Positions 17,781 through 25,895 of a stretch of DNA of 28,522 nucleotides are shown here, in pieces; position 1 is the first letter of the stretch, and every line of letters begins with the position of its first letter. The position numbers and the translations under genes are program-made. The notes under the pieces were generated by a model that was given only the letters and a program-made list of their open reading frames with translations, ran no database searches and had not been told where the DNA came from. The stretch comes from CAYFKJ01 sp964528595 (lineage in GTDB: Bacteria; Pseudomonadota; Alphaproteobacteria; UBA2966): the NCBI GenBank assembly GCA_964528595.1, contig CAZGTM010000044.1:1-28522 (forward strand), in the 5' to 3' direction.

Positions 17781-18548
17781 TCAATCGAAGCAGGCGTAGT
17801 CCTTGTCGCAAAGCGGCAGGTTCTTGGCGGCGCGGTCCATCAGCACGGCGATGACGTGATCGCGTAGTCTCTTGAGTTCGCCGCTCGCCTCCATGTCCCT
17901 AAACACGGCGGAGATTTTCGGCACCAGGCCGACATGCTTGTGGTGCAGATAGTGAAAGAGATCGAAGCGCATGATGGCCGGGCTGAGATCCCGGACGTCT
18001 TCGATGCCGAGCTGTTTCATCTGATAAAGACCGTTGAGGCGCGGCGACACGGCGATGTCGAAACGCCCGTTGCGCAGCATTTTGAACATGCGTTGATAAT
18101 CGCCGACGGGGAGCGAATCCATGCCCTTGGTATTGCGTTCGGCGAACTTGATGCCGCGGATGTAGCCGATCTTGTACGGCTGCAGGCTGTCCCAGCCCTT
18201 GACGGCGAAATCGGTCTTATGGGTAAACACCGTGCCTTCGATGAAGTTGATGGCGGGCTTCACCTGGATCAGGTTGTGGTAATTGGCCGCGATGCCGTCG
18301 ATGCGCTGGACCTCGCCGTCGACCTTGCCGCTGTTGGCCAGCCGCAACGCCCGTTCGCCGGGGTACTTGCGGATTTCCACTGCGATGCCGAGGCGGGCGT
18401 AGGCCTTGCGCGTGATAACCTCGCTGATGACGGTGTCCACCGTATTGGGCGGCGTCACCAGCACGAGCTTCTGCTGCGCCTCCGACGGAACCGCTCCCAT
18501 GGCCAGAAGCACGATCAGCAATGCCGGAAAGATGTACGTGCGGATCAT
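17781..18548 (-). CDS. periplasmic solute-binding protein, family 3 type (transporter substrate-binding domain)
   Basis: From ATG 18548 the product is 255 residues. It has a clear signal peptide (IFPALLIVLLAMGAVPSEAQ) followed by KLVLVTPPNTV and the two-lobe pattern of amino-acid-type binding proteins (GERALRLANSGKVDGEVQRIDGI, YKIGYIRGIKFAE, GRFDIAVSPRLNGL). Such proteins bind small solutes in the periplasm. No permease or ATPase gene accompanies it, so it may serve a transporter elsewhere or act as a sensor. Two cysteines near the C-terminus (CDKDYACFD) could form a disulfide. A longer frame reaches 18665 but its first 39 residues are basic and lack membrane character. GAGGG at 18554–18558 supports the start chosen here. 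Confidence 0.82.
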   Translation of the reverse strand: MIRTYIFPALLIVLLAMGAVPSEAQQKLVLVTPPNTVDTVISEVITRKAYARLGIAVEIRKYPGERALRLANSGKVDGEVQRIDGIAANYHNLIQVKPAINFIEGTVFTHKTDFAVKGWDSLQPYKIGYIRGIKFAERNTKGMDSLPVGDYQRMFKMLRNGRFDIAVSPRLNGLYQMKQLGIEDVRDLSPAIMRFDLFHYLHHKHVGLVPKISAVFRDMEASGELKRLRDHVIAVLMDRAAKNLPLCDKDYACFD

Positions 18549-18553
18549 CAGCA

Positions 18554-18558
18554 CCCTC
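18554..18558 (-). promoter_or_regulatory. ribosome-binding site deciding the solute-binding protein start
   Basis: GAGGG on the minus strand lies five bases upstream of the ATG at 18548. That ATG directly precedes the signal peptide, so this start is favoured over the 39-residue-longer frame. Confidence 0.6.
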
Positions 18559-18724
18559 GAACATGAATTTTGGAGCCCGTGCGTCGCCGAGTTTACCCCG
18601 ATTTCCCGGTGTGGAGAACCGTTGCGCCGGCGATCCCGCGCCTCGGCACTGGACAAAGAGAGCACTTCCGGGGCAACGTTGGCTGCCGCACGAAACCGCC
18701 CGACAGCACAGGTGATCTTGGAAT

Positions 18725-19798
18725 ATGAGTGAAGACCGTCAGCAGAAATTCTCCGGCACGATGGACGTGCGCGAGGCTCACAAGATCGATGAGGGGGTCT
18801 TGCAGGATTACATGCAGGCCAACGTCGAGGGCTTTTCCGGCACCCTTTCCGTGGCCCAGTTCAAGGGCGGTCAATCCTGTCCCACCTACCGTATCGACGC
18901 CGGCGGGGAGTCCTACGTATTGAGGCGCAAACCGCCGGGCAAGCTGTTGCCGTCGGCCCACGCCGTCGACCGCGAATACAAGGTCATCTCGGCCCTGGGC
19001 GAGACCGACGTGCCGGTGCCGAAAAGCTACGTGCTGTGCGAAGATCCCGACGTCGTCGGCACGGCGTTCTACATCATGTCGTTCGCCGACGGCCGCATCT
19101 TCTGGGAACCGACGCTGAAGGACATGGACAAGTCGGAGCGCGGCGCCATCTACGACGCCATGAACGACGTTATCGCCAAGCTGCACATGGTCGACTACGA
19201 AGCAGTCGGCCTGGGCGACTTCGGCAAGCCGGGCAATTATTTCGAACGCCAGATCGGCCGCTGGTCGAAACAATACAAGGCTTCGGAAACGGAAGACATT
19301 CCGGCCATGGACAAACTGATCGAGTGGCTGCCCGAGAACATTCCGCCGGGCGACGAGACCAGCGTCGTGCACGGCGATTACCGTCTCGACAACATGGTGT
19401 TCCACCCGACCGAGCCGCGCGTTATCGCCGTGCTGGACTGGGAGCTTTCGACGCTGGGCCACCCGCTCGGCGATTTTTCCTACCACGTCATGCCCTGGCG
19501 CGTGGACCCCGAGCTGTTCCGGGGACTGGGCGGCCTTGATCTGACGTCCATGGGAATCCCTACCGAAGAGGAGTACGTCGCCGCCTACTGCCGCAGAACC
19601 GGACGGGACGGCATCGGCAACTGGAATTTCTACATGGCCTACAACATGTTCCGCCTGGCGGCCATCGCCCAGGGCATCATGGGCCGGGTGCGCGACGGCA
19701 CCGCCGCCAGTAAACACGCCGTCGACACCGGCAAAATGGCCAAGCCGCTGGGTGAACTGGGCTGGTCCCACGCCGAGCGCGTCATCGCCGGCGACTAG
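18725..19798 (+). CDS. APH-type phosphotransferase, stand-alone homologue of the ACAD10/ACAD11 kinase domain
   Basis: The 357-residue protein has the aminoglycoside-phosphotransferase kinase fold. The nucleotide-loop region reads GGQSCPTY (48–55), the ATP lysine lies in YVLRRKPPG (64–72), and the catalytic loop HGDYRLDN spans 216–223 with Asp218 and Asn223. The metal-binding Asp is Asp238 in LDWELSTLGHP. These blocks, with LLPSAHAVDREYKV, match from memory the N-terminal kinase domain of animal ACAD10/ACAD11. Bacterial relatives include LvaA, which phosphorylates 4-hydroxyacyl-CoA in levulinate breakdown. Cytoplasmic. The SDR gene follows after 18 bp and an ACAD11-like dehydrogenase lies nearby on the other strand, so hydroxyacyl-CoA is a more likely substrate than an antibiotic. 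AGGTGA sits nine bases before the ATG. Confidence 0.9.
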   Translation: MSEDRQQKFSGTMDVREAHKIDEGVLQDYMQANVEGFSGTLSVAQFKGGQSCPTYRIDAGGESYVLRRKPPGKLLPSAHAVDREYKVISALGETDVPVPKSYVLCEDPDVVGTAFYIMSFADGRIFWEPTLKDMDKSERGAIYDAMNDVIAKLHMVDYEAVGLGDFGKPGNYFERQIGRWSKQYKASETEDIPAMDKLIEWLPENIPPGDETSVVHGDYRLDNMVFHPTEPRVIAVLDWELSTLGHPLGDFSYHVMPWRVDPELFRGLGGLDLTSMGIPTEEEYVAAYCRRTGRDGIGNWNFYMAYNMFRLAAIAQGIMGRVRDGTAASKHAVDTGKMAKPLGELGWSHAERVIAGD

Positions 19799-19816
19799 GC
19801 CCCGAGGCCCGGTCTC

Positions 19817-20596
19817 ATGATCAGCGATCTGGGAGGCAAGCGGGCGGTCGTCACGGCCGCCGCCGCGGGCATCGGGTTTGCCATCACCAAACGGCTGATG
19901 GCGGAAGACGTCAAGGTCCACGCCAGCGATATCGACGGCGCCGCCCTGTGCGAGGCCGCGACGGCGTTGCCCGGTCTCACCACCACCGCCGCCGACGTGG
20001 CAGATGAGACGCAGGTCGAAACGCTGTTCGCCGAGGCGGAAAAGCGGTTGGGCGGTCTCGACATTCTGGTCAACTGCGCCGGCATCGCCGGACCGACCGG
20101 CGCTATCGAGGAAATCGCACCCGATGACTGGCGACGCACCATCGCCGTCAATCTGGATGCCACCTATCTCTGCTCGGCCCGCGCCGTGCCCCTGCTGCGG
20201 GCGGCGGGCGGCGGCTCCATCGTCAACCTTTCGTCGACGGCCGGCCTGATGGGCTATCCCAACCGCGCGCCCTACGCCGCCGCCAAATGGGCGGTGATCG
20301 GCCTGACCAAAAGCCTGGCGATGGAACTGGGCGGCGACGCCATCCGGGTCAACGCCATCTGCCCCGGCAGCGTCGAAGGCGAGCGCATGGACCGGGTGAT
20401 CGAGGCCGAGGCCTTGAAGACCGATCTCGATCCGGACCATATCCGGCAGGGCTACGCGCGTTCCTCGTCGCTCGGCAGTTTCGTCACGGCTGATGATATT
20501 GCCGCCATGGTGCTGTTCCTGTGCGCCGATGCCGGGGCCAAGATCAGCGGCCAGGCGCTGGCCGTGGACGGCCACACGGAATCACTCAGCGGCTAG
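19817..20596 (+). CDS. SDR family oxidoreductase, DHRS6/BDH2-like
   Basis: The 259-residue protein is a classical short-chain dehydrogenase. The dinucleotide loop reads TAAAAGIG at 13–20, where the usual first Gly is Ala; TAAxxGIG of this kind is also seen in the DHRS6/BDH2 branch. Asp38 at the end of strand 2 (HASDIDG) favours NAD(H). NCAG lies at 86–89, the structural Asn at 112, and the catalytic triad residues are Ser139 or Ser140, Tyr153 and Lys157 (YAAAK). The end of the protein (ALAVDGH) is typical. It would interconvert a hydroxyl and a keto group. Co-oriented with the APH kinase, it could reduce a 4-oxoacyl-CoA or oxidise a hydroxyacyl intermediate; the substrate is inferred. Its last 15 bases overlap the MFS gene tail to tail. 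Confidence 0.9.
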   Translation: MISDLGGKRAVVTAAAAGIGFAITKRLMAEDVKVHASDIDGAALCEAATALPGLTTTAADVADETQVETLFAEAEKRLGGLDILVNCAGIAGPTGAIEEIAPDDWRRTIAVNLDATYLCSARAVPLLRAAGGGSIVNLSSTAGLMGYPNRAPYAAAKWAVIGLTKSLAMELGGDAIRVNAICPGSVEGERMDRVIEAEALKTDLDPDHIRQGYARSSSLGSFVTADDIAAMVLFLCADAGAKISGQALAVDGHTESLSG

Positions 20597-21850
20597 GGCG
20601 ACCTCGGCGCTCTGGCGGCGTTCACGGCGGAACAACGGCACGACCAGCACCAGATTCAGCGCATTGAAGGCCAGACCGACGATGAAGGCGTGGAAGTAGC
20701 TGCCGGCGAGATCGAAGATCGCGCCGCCGAGCCAGCCGCCCAGAGCCATGCCGATGGTGCCGTAGAGATAAATCACGCCGACGCGGCCGCCGATTTCGGC
20801 CAGCGGGAAATGGCGGCGCAGGATGAGCGTATAGCTCGGCACGATGCCGGCGAAAGCGAGACCGAAGAAGGCGGAGATGAGATATAGCCCGACCAGGCTG
20901 TCGACGAACAGAAAGAGCGACAGCGCCACAGCCTGGCAAATCGATCCGGTCACCAGAGTGCGTAGTCCGCCTATGTGATCTGACAGTTTGCCCCAGGCAA
21001 GCCGCGAAACGAAACCGCAACCAAGCAAAAGCGACAACATCAAACCGCCGTCCTTTGCAAAGTGGCCAACATCGGTGGCATGAGCCACAACATGCACCAT
21101 GGGCATGGCCATCGCCACGCAACAACCGATTATCGCAACGTTCAAAGTCCAAGCGACGCGGAACGAGGAGAGGCCCAAAACGCGACCGTCCGCCGCCGCC
21201 GGAGCCGCGACGTCTCCTTGCTGCCCCGGTGCAGCCGGCGGCTGCGGTCGGAGCACGATAGCCAACGGGATTAGGCTGATAAGGCAAAACAAGGCGTAGG
21301 CGTCGAAAGTCGCCCGCCAGCCTTCCGCTTCACTGTACCAGTTGAAGATCGGCACGAAGATGGCGCCCGCCAAACCCTGACCCGACACCACGGCGGCGAC
21401 GGCGATCCCCCGACGCCTGTCGAACCAACGCGTTGCGTTAGCAACAAGCGGCGAGAACATCGCTCCGCCGCCGAAAAAGCCAATCAGAATTCCATGCGCT
21501 GCCAAGAAGCTCCACCAGTCTTCAACGCGGGCCGCCACCAAAGCACCGGCGACCACCGCCAGAGCGCCGAAGATCGTCGGCCACATCATGCCGATGCGGT
21601 CCGTCCATTTACCCATCCAGATACCGCCGAGGCCGGTGCCGAGCAAGGCGACCGAATAGGCAAGCGAGGGTATCTGTCGCGGCCAACCGAACTCCGCCAC
21701 AAGGACTTTGAGATTTACGACGGTGACGTAAAAACCTGCCGTGCCGACCGTCATCAACAGCACCGAGGCCGTGATGACGGCCCAGCCGTAAGGCGTTTCG
21801 ATCGATGTCGGCGTAGTGCTTTGGGGGGACGAACCGTTGCTATCCGTCAC
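20582..21850 (-). CDS. MFS transporter, probable carboxylate carrier
   Basis: From GTG 21850 the product is 422 residues with about twelve membrane segments. After a hydrophilic Ser/Thr-rich start come GWAVITASVLLMTVGTAGFY and the MFS loop motif GKWTDRIG between helices 2 and 3, repeated in weaker form as GKLSDHIGG in the second half. The pattern is like monocarboxylate and oxalate/formate-type MFS carriers. A longer frame runs to 21994 but its first 48 residues are read from the end of the dehydrogenase gene in another frame and are not membrane-like. GAGGGG at 21857–21862 supports the GTG. It lies 25 bp after the dehydrogenase and is probably co-transcribed, which suggests uptake of that pathway's acid. 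The substrate is inferred from context. Confidence 0.87.
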   Translation of the reverse strand: MTDSNGSSPQSTTPTSIETPYGWAVITASVLLMTVGTAGFYVTVVNLKVLVAEFGWPRQIPSLAYSVALLGTGLGGIWMGKWTDRIGMMWPTIFGALAVVAGALVAARVEDWWSFLAAHGILIGFFGGGAMFSPLVANATRWFDRRRGIAVAAVVSGQGLAGAIFVPIFNWYSEAEGWRATFDAYALFCLISLIPLAIVLRPQPPAAPGQQGDVAAPAAADGRVLGLSSFRVAWTLNVAIIGCCVAMAMPMVHVVAHATDVGHFAKDGGLMLSLLLGCGFVSRLAWGKLSDHIGGLRTLVTGSICQAVALSLFLFVDSLVGLYLISAFFGLAFAGIVPSYTLILRRHFPLAEIGGRVGVIYLYGTIGMALGGWLGGAIFDLAGSYFHAFIVGLAFNALNLVLVVPLFRRERRQSAEVALAAE

Positions 21851-21856
21851 GTCCGT

Positions 21857-21862
21857 CCCCTC
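21857..21862 (-). promoter_or_regulatory. ribosome-binding site deciding the MFS start
   Basis: GAGGGG on the minus strand stands six bases upstream of a GTG at 21850. Translation from there gives a short polar N-terminus and then helix 1, whereas the longer frame overlaps the upstream dehydrogenase gene by over 100 bases. Confidence 0.6.
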
Positions 21863-21875
21863 AAAGTCTGCTTCA

Positions 21876-23078
<1,203 letters not shown>

Positions 23079-23140
23079 TGGTTGTACCTGTGCCTATGTG
23101 GGGGAATTTGTTCTTAACCGAACGATTTTAACGCCGGGAG

Positions 23141-23596
23141 TTACCGTCTGTCCCGGAAAAACGAACGCAGCAGGTCGGCAGCCCGTGTTTCATCGATGCC
23201 GCCGTAAATCTCCGGCGCATGATGGCAACTGGCGGCGGCAAAGATGCGCGGGCCGTTTTCCACGCCGCCCCCTTTGGCATCGGCGGCGCCAAAGTACAAA
23301 CGCCGGATGCGGGCGAAACTGATGGCCTGGGCGCACATCGGACAGGGCTCCAGCGTGACGTAAAGGTCGCAGCCGGCCAGACGTTCGCTGCCCAGAGCGG
23401 CGGCGGCCTGCCTGATGGCCAAAAGCTCGGCATGCGCCGTCGGATCGTCCTGCTCGCGCGTGCGGTTGCCGGCCGCCGCCAGAATTTCACCCGTCGCCGG
23501 ATCGACAATGACGGCGCCCACGGGCACCTCGTCGCGCGACGCGGCGGCCTCGGCCTCGGCCAGGGCGCTGGACATGTATCCGTCTGGTTTCGCCAT
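23141..23596 (-). CDS. tadA: tRNA-specific adenosine deaminase
   Basis: From ATG 23596 the product is 151 residues, usual for TadA. Zinc-site and catalytic motifs are complete: HAE at 55–57 and PCPMC with Cys85 and Cys88. EVPVGAVIVDP and GNRTREQDDPTAHAE are characteristic of TadA rather than cytidine or guanine deaminases. The enzyme converts A34 to inosine in tRNA-Arg(ACG). A longer frame begins at TTG 23641 and a shorter ATG lies at 23575; neither has a decisive ribosome-binding site, so the start is uncertain. It is divergent from the amidotransferase gene and, beyond it, rluB–rsmD. Confidence 0.9.
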   Translation of the reverse strand: MAKPDGYMSSALAEAEAAASRDEVPVGAVIVDPATGEILAAAGNRTREQDDPTAHAELLAIRQAAAALGSERLAGCDLYVTLEPCPMCAQAISFARIRRLYFGAADAKGGGVENGPRIFAAASCHHAPEIYGGIDETRAADLLRSFFRDRR

Positions 23597-23686
23597 CGGG
23601 CCAAGGTGGCGCGACCACTCTCCGGGGTCAAGGGCACTCAATCTATGTCATTGTCGCCGGTGCGCCATACGCCTATGCTCCGGCGC

Positions 23687-24415
23687 ATGACGACGCGCCC
23701 TATTATCGGCCTGACCCTGGATGCGGAGGACGGCGGCGAAAATGGCGCCGCCTACTCCAAATTCCCCTGGTATGCCTTGCGGCAGAACTACTGCAGCGCC
23801 GTCGCCCATGCCGGCGGCGTCGCCATGGCACTGCCCCACGCACCGGAACTGGTCGATGCCTACCTCGACGCCATTGACGGCCTGATCGTCACCGGCGGCG
23901 CCTTTGACGTCGATCCCGGTTTGTTCGGCGCCGACGTGCGCCACGAGACCGTGGTCCTGAAACCGGGCCGGACGGATTTCGAAATGGCCGTTGCCAAGGG
24001 GGCGCTGGAGCGCGACATGCCGGTTTTCGGCATCTGCGGCGGCCAGCAGTTGCTGCACGTGGCGTTGGGCGGAACATTGCTCCAGCACATTCCCGAAGCG
24101 GTCGAAGGCGCCCTGGCCCACGAGCAACCCAACCCCCGCGACGAGGCCGGCCACAAGATCAACGTCGTCGAAGGCACCCTGCTGCACAGCATCGTCGGCA
24201 CGGGCGAAATGAACGTCAACAGCGCCCACCACCAGGCGGCCGAGGACGAACCGGACGGCGTGATCGTCAACGCCCGGGCCGAGGACGGCGTCATCGAAGG
24301 CATCGAGGCGCCGGCTTACAAATTCTGCCTCGGCGTCCAGTGGCACCCCGAGTTTGAAATCGATCCCGGCGACGCCAAACTGTTCCGGGCGTTTGTCGAC
24401 GCGACACGGACCTGA
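23687..24415 (+). CDS. class I glutamine amidotransferase, gamma-glutamyl-GABA hydrolase (PuuD/peptidase C26) family
   Basis: From ATG 23687 the product is 242 residues. The nucleophile Cys117 sits in FGICGGQQ, and the His–Glu pair is in VQWHPEF near the C-terminus, so the catalytic triad is complete. The early segments RPIIGLTLD and DGLIVTGGAFDVDP are typical of the PuuD-like family, which hydrolyses gamma-glutamyl bonds in putrescine and related amine breakdown. No other polyamine gene is nearby, so the substrate is unproven. Much longer frames upstream run antisense to tadA and are not used. The stop is three bases before the rluB GTG, so the two are almost certainly one operon. Confidence 0.88.
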   Translation: MTTRPIIGLTLDAEDGGENGAAYSKFPWYALRQNYCSAVAHAGGVAMALPHAPELVDAYLDAIDGLIVTGGAFDVDPGLFGADVRHETVVLKPGRTDFEMAVAKGALERDMPVFGICGGQQLLHVALGGTLLQHIPEAVEGALAHEQPNPRDEAGHKINVVEGTLLHSIVGTGEMNVNSAHHQAAEDEPDGVIVNARAEDGVIEGIEAPAYKFCLGVQWHPEFEIDPGDAKLFRAFVDATRT

Positions 24416-24418
24416 GAC

Positions 24419-25276
24419 GTGGCGCGAGACCAGACAAAAGGCGAGCGCATCGCCAAGCGCATGGCGGCGGCCGGACTTTGTTCACGGCGCGAGGCGGAAC
24501 GCTGGATCGAAGCGGGCCGGGTCAGCGTCGACGGCGAGGTGCTGGCGTCCCCCGCCCACAACGTGACGGCCAAGAGCCTGATCCTGATCGACGGCAAGCC
24601 GTTGGCCGAAACCGGTCCCACCCGGCTCTGGCTCTACCACAAGCCCGCCGGACTGATCACCACCCACCGCGACCCCCAGGGCCGGCCGACGGTGTTCGAG
24701 AAGCTGCCCGCCTCCCTGCCGCGCGTGGTATCGGTCGGCCGCCTGGATCTCAATTCCGAAGGCCTCCTGCTGTTGACCACCGACGGCGAACTGGCGCGCA
24801 AGCTGGAGCACCCCGATACGGGCTGGACCCGGCGCTACCGCGTGCGCATCCATGGCCGTCCACAGCCGGGCGAATTCGCCAAACTGGAGAACGGCGTCAC
24901 GGTCGAGGGCGTGCGCTACGGCCCCATCAAGGTGGAGCTTGACCGCCAGCAAGGCGCCAATGCCTGGCTTTCGGTCGGTCTGGCCGAAGGTAAGAACCGC
25001 GAGATCCGCAAGGTTCTCAAACACCTGGGTTATGACGTCAACCGCCTGATCCGCACGGCCTACGGGCCGTTCCAGCTGGGCAACCTCAAGACCCGCGAGG
25101 TCAAGGAGGTGCCGGGCAAGGTCATCCGGGAACAGCTCGGCGAGGGCGGCAAACCGGCCGGCAAGGGCCGCGCCCCGCGCAGCAAGTCACGCGAAGCAGT
25201 TGCGCGACGCGGACGCTCGAAGGCGACAAATAGGCCGCCAAGGAAGGAGCCCCGGGGTGGCAAAGCACGCTCATAA
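24419..25276 (+). CDS. rluB: 23S rRNA pseudouridine synthase, RluB/RsuA family
   Basis: The 285-residue protein starts with an S4 RNA-binding domain (RIAKRMAAAGLCSRREAERWI, VSVDGE), then the RsuA-type synthase domain. The catalytic Asp110 lies in GRLDLNSEGLLLLTTDG. WLSVGLAEGKNREIRKVL and LIRTAYGPFQLGNL complete the family pattern. RluB makes pseudouridine 2605 in 23S rRNA; RluE, RluF and RsuA are relatives, and the S4 domain with linkage to rsmD favours RluB. The last ~40 residues are very basic (Lys/Arg/Gly), probably an RNA-binding tail. It begins with GTG three bases after the amidotransferase stop, and its 3' end overlaps rsmD by 20 bases. Confidence 0.9.
   Translation: MARDQTKGERIAKRMAAAGLCSRREAERWIEAGRVSVDGEVLASPAHNVTAKSLILIDGKPLAETGPTRLWLYHKPAGLITTHRDPQGRPTVFEKLPASLPRVVSVGRLDLNSEGLLLLTTDGELARKLEHPDTGWTRRYRVRIHGRPQPGEFAKLENGVTVEGVRYGPIKVELDRQQGANAWLSVGLAEGKNREIRKVLKHLGYDVNRLIRTAYGPFQLGNLKTREVKEVPGKVIREQLGEGGKPAGKGRAPRSKSREAVARRGRSKATNRPPRKEPRGGKARS
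25244..25249 (+). promoter_or_regulatory. ribosome-binding site deciding the rsmD start
   Basis: AAGGAG lies seven bases before GTG 25257, inside the 3' end of rluB. Starting there gives VAKHAHKGLRIIGG, so the conserved RIIGGRFRGR stretch falls near the N-terminus as expected for RsmD. Confidence 0.65.
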
Positions 25277-25865
25277 GGGCCTGCGCATCATCGGTGGGCG
25301 GTTTCGCGGCCGCAAACTCTTGGTACCGGAAGGCAACGCGGTGCGCCCGACCTCGGACCGCGCCCGCGAAGCGTTGTTCAATATCCTCGAACACGGCGAT
25401 TACCGTACCGACGCCGGTCCTCTGCCTCTGGGGGCAAGGGTGCTGGACGTGTTCGCCGGGGCGGGCGCCCTGGGGATCGAGGCACTGTCGCGGGGCGCGT
25501 CACACGTTGCCTTCCTGGAGCAGGAGCCGGCGCACCTCAAGCTGATCCGCAAGAACGCCTTCCAGCTCGGGGAGACCGGTTCGGTCTCCATGCTGCAGCG
25601 GGACGGCGCGGCCCCCGGACCACCGCCCGCCGGCGGCCAGGTCCCCGCCGACCTCGTTCTGCTCGATCCGCCCTACAACTCGGGCCTCGGTGTGACCGCC
25701 CTGGCGGGTCTGGCGGAGAACGGCTGGCTGGCGGCGAATTGCGTCGCCGTTATCGAGGCCGCCGCCAAGGAGGCCGTAGACACAGCGGCCGGCTTCAGCG
25801 TCACCGACGAACGCACCTATGGGGCGGCAAAGCTTGTGTTCCTGAAGCGGGACGATTCGGGTTAG
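25257..25865 (+). CDS. rsmD: 16S rRNA (guanine(966)-N(2))-methyltransferase
   Basis: From GTG 25257 the product is 202 residues. It opens with the RsmD block RIIGGRFRGRKLLVP and VRPTSDRAREALFNIL. The SAM-binding motif is VLDVFAGAGALGIEALSRGA, and the catalytic DPPY motif is at 137–140. The enzyme methylates G966 of 16S rRNA in the 30S subunit. A longer frame starts at ATG 25200, but the strong AAGGAG and family alignment favour 25257. It overlaps rluB by 20 bases and is the last gene of the amidotransferase–rluB–rsmD operon. Confidence 0.93.
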   Translation: MAKHAHKGLRIIGGRFRGRKLLVPEGNAVRPTSDRAREALFNILEHGDYRTDAGPLPLGARVLDVFAGAGALGIEALSRGASHVAFLEQEPAHLKLIRKNAFQLGETGSVSMLQRDGAAPGPPPAGGQVPADLVLLDPPYNSGLGVTALAGLAENGWLAANCVAVIEAAAKEAVDTAAGFSVTDERTYGAAKLVFLKRDDSG

Positions 25866-25895
25866 GATTTCTCCCGGATAGTTGCGGGGGAGATC

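Noticed and set aside
16658..17799. Long open frames on both strands inside purD.
   Set aside because: They are shadows of purD; the products are repetitive Arg/Gly/His-rich or Val/Gly/Asp-rich without family motifs.
18725..19798. Aminoglycoside-resistance phosphotransferase.
   Set aside because: The APH fold is shared, but the motif wording and neighbouring dehydrogenase fit the ACAD10/11–LvaA type far better.
19853..19876. Loss of the first Gly in the SDR nucleotide loop, suggesting a non-functional enzyme.
   Set aside because: The remaining Gly residues and the Ser–Tyr–Lys catalytic residues are intact, and the DHRS6/BDH2 branch has a comparable TAAxxGIG loop.
18593..20575. A 660-codon open frame on the minus strand.
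   Set aside because: It lies opposite the well-supported APH kinase and SDR genes; its product is Gly/His/Arg/Asp-rich without domain motifs, typical of antisense frames in GC-rich DNA.
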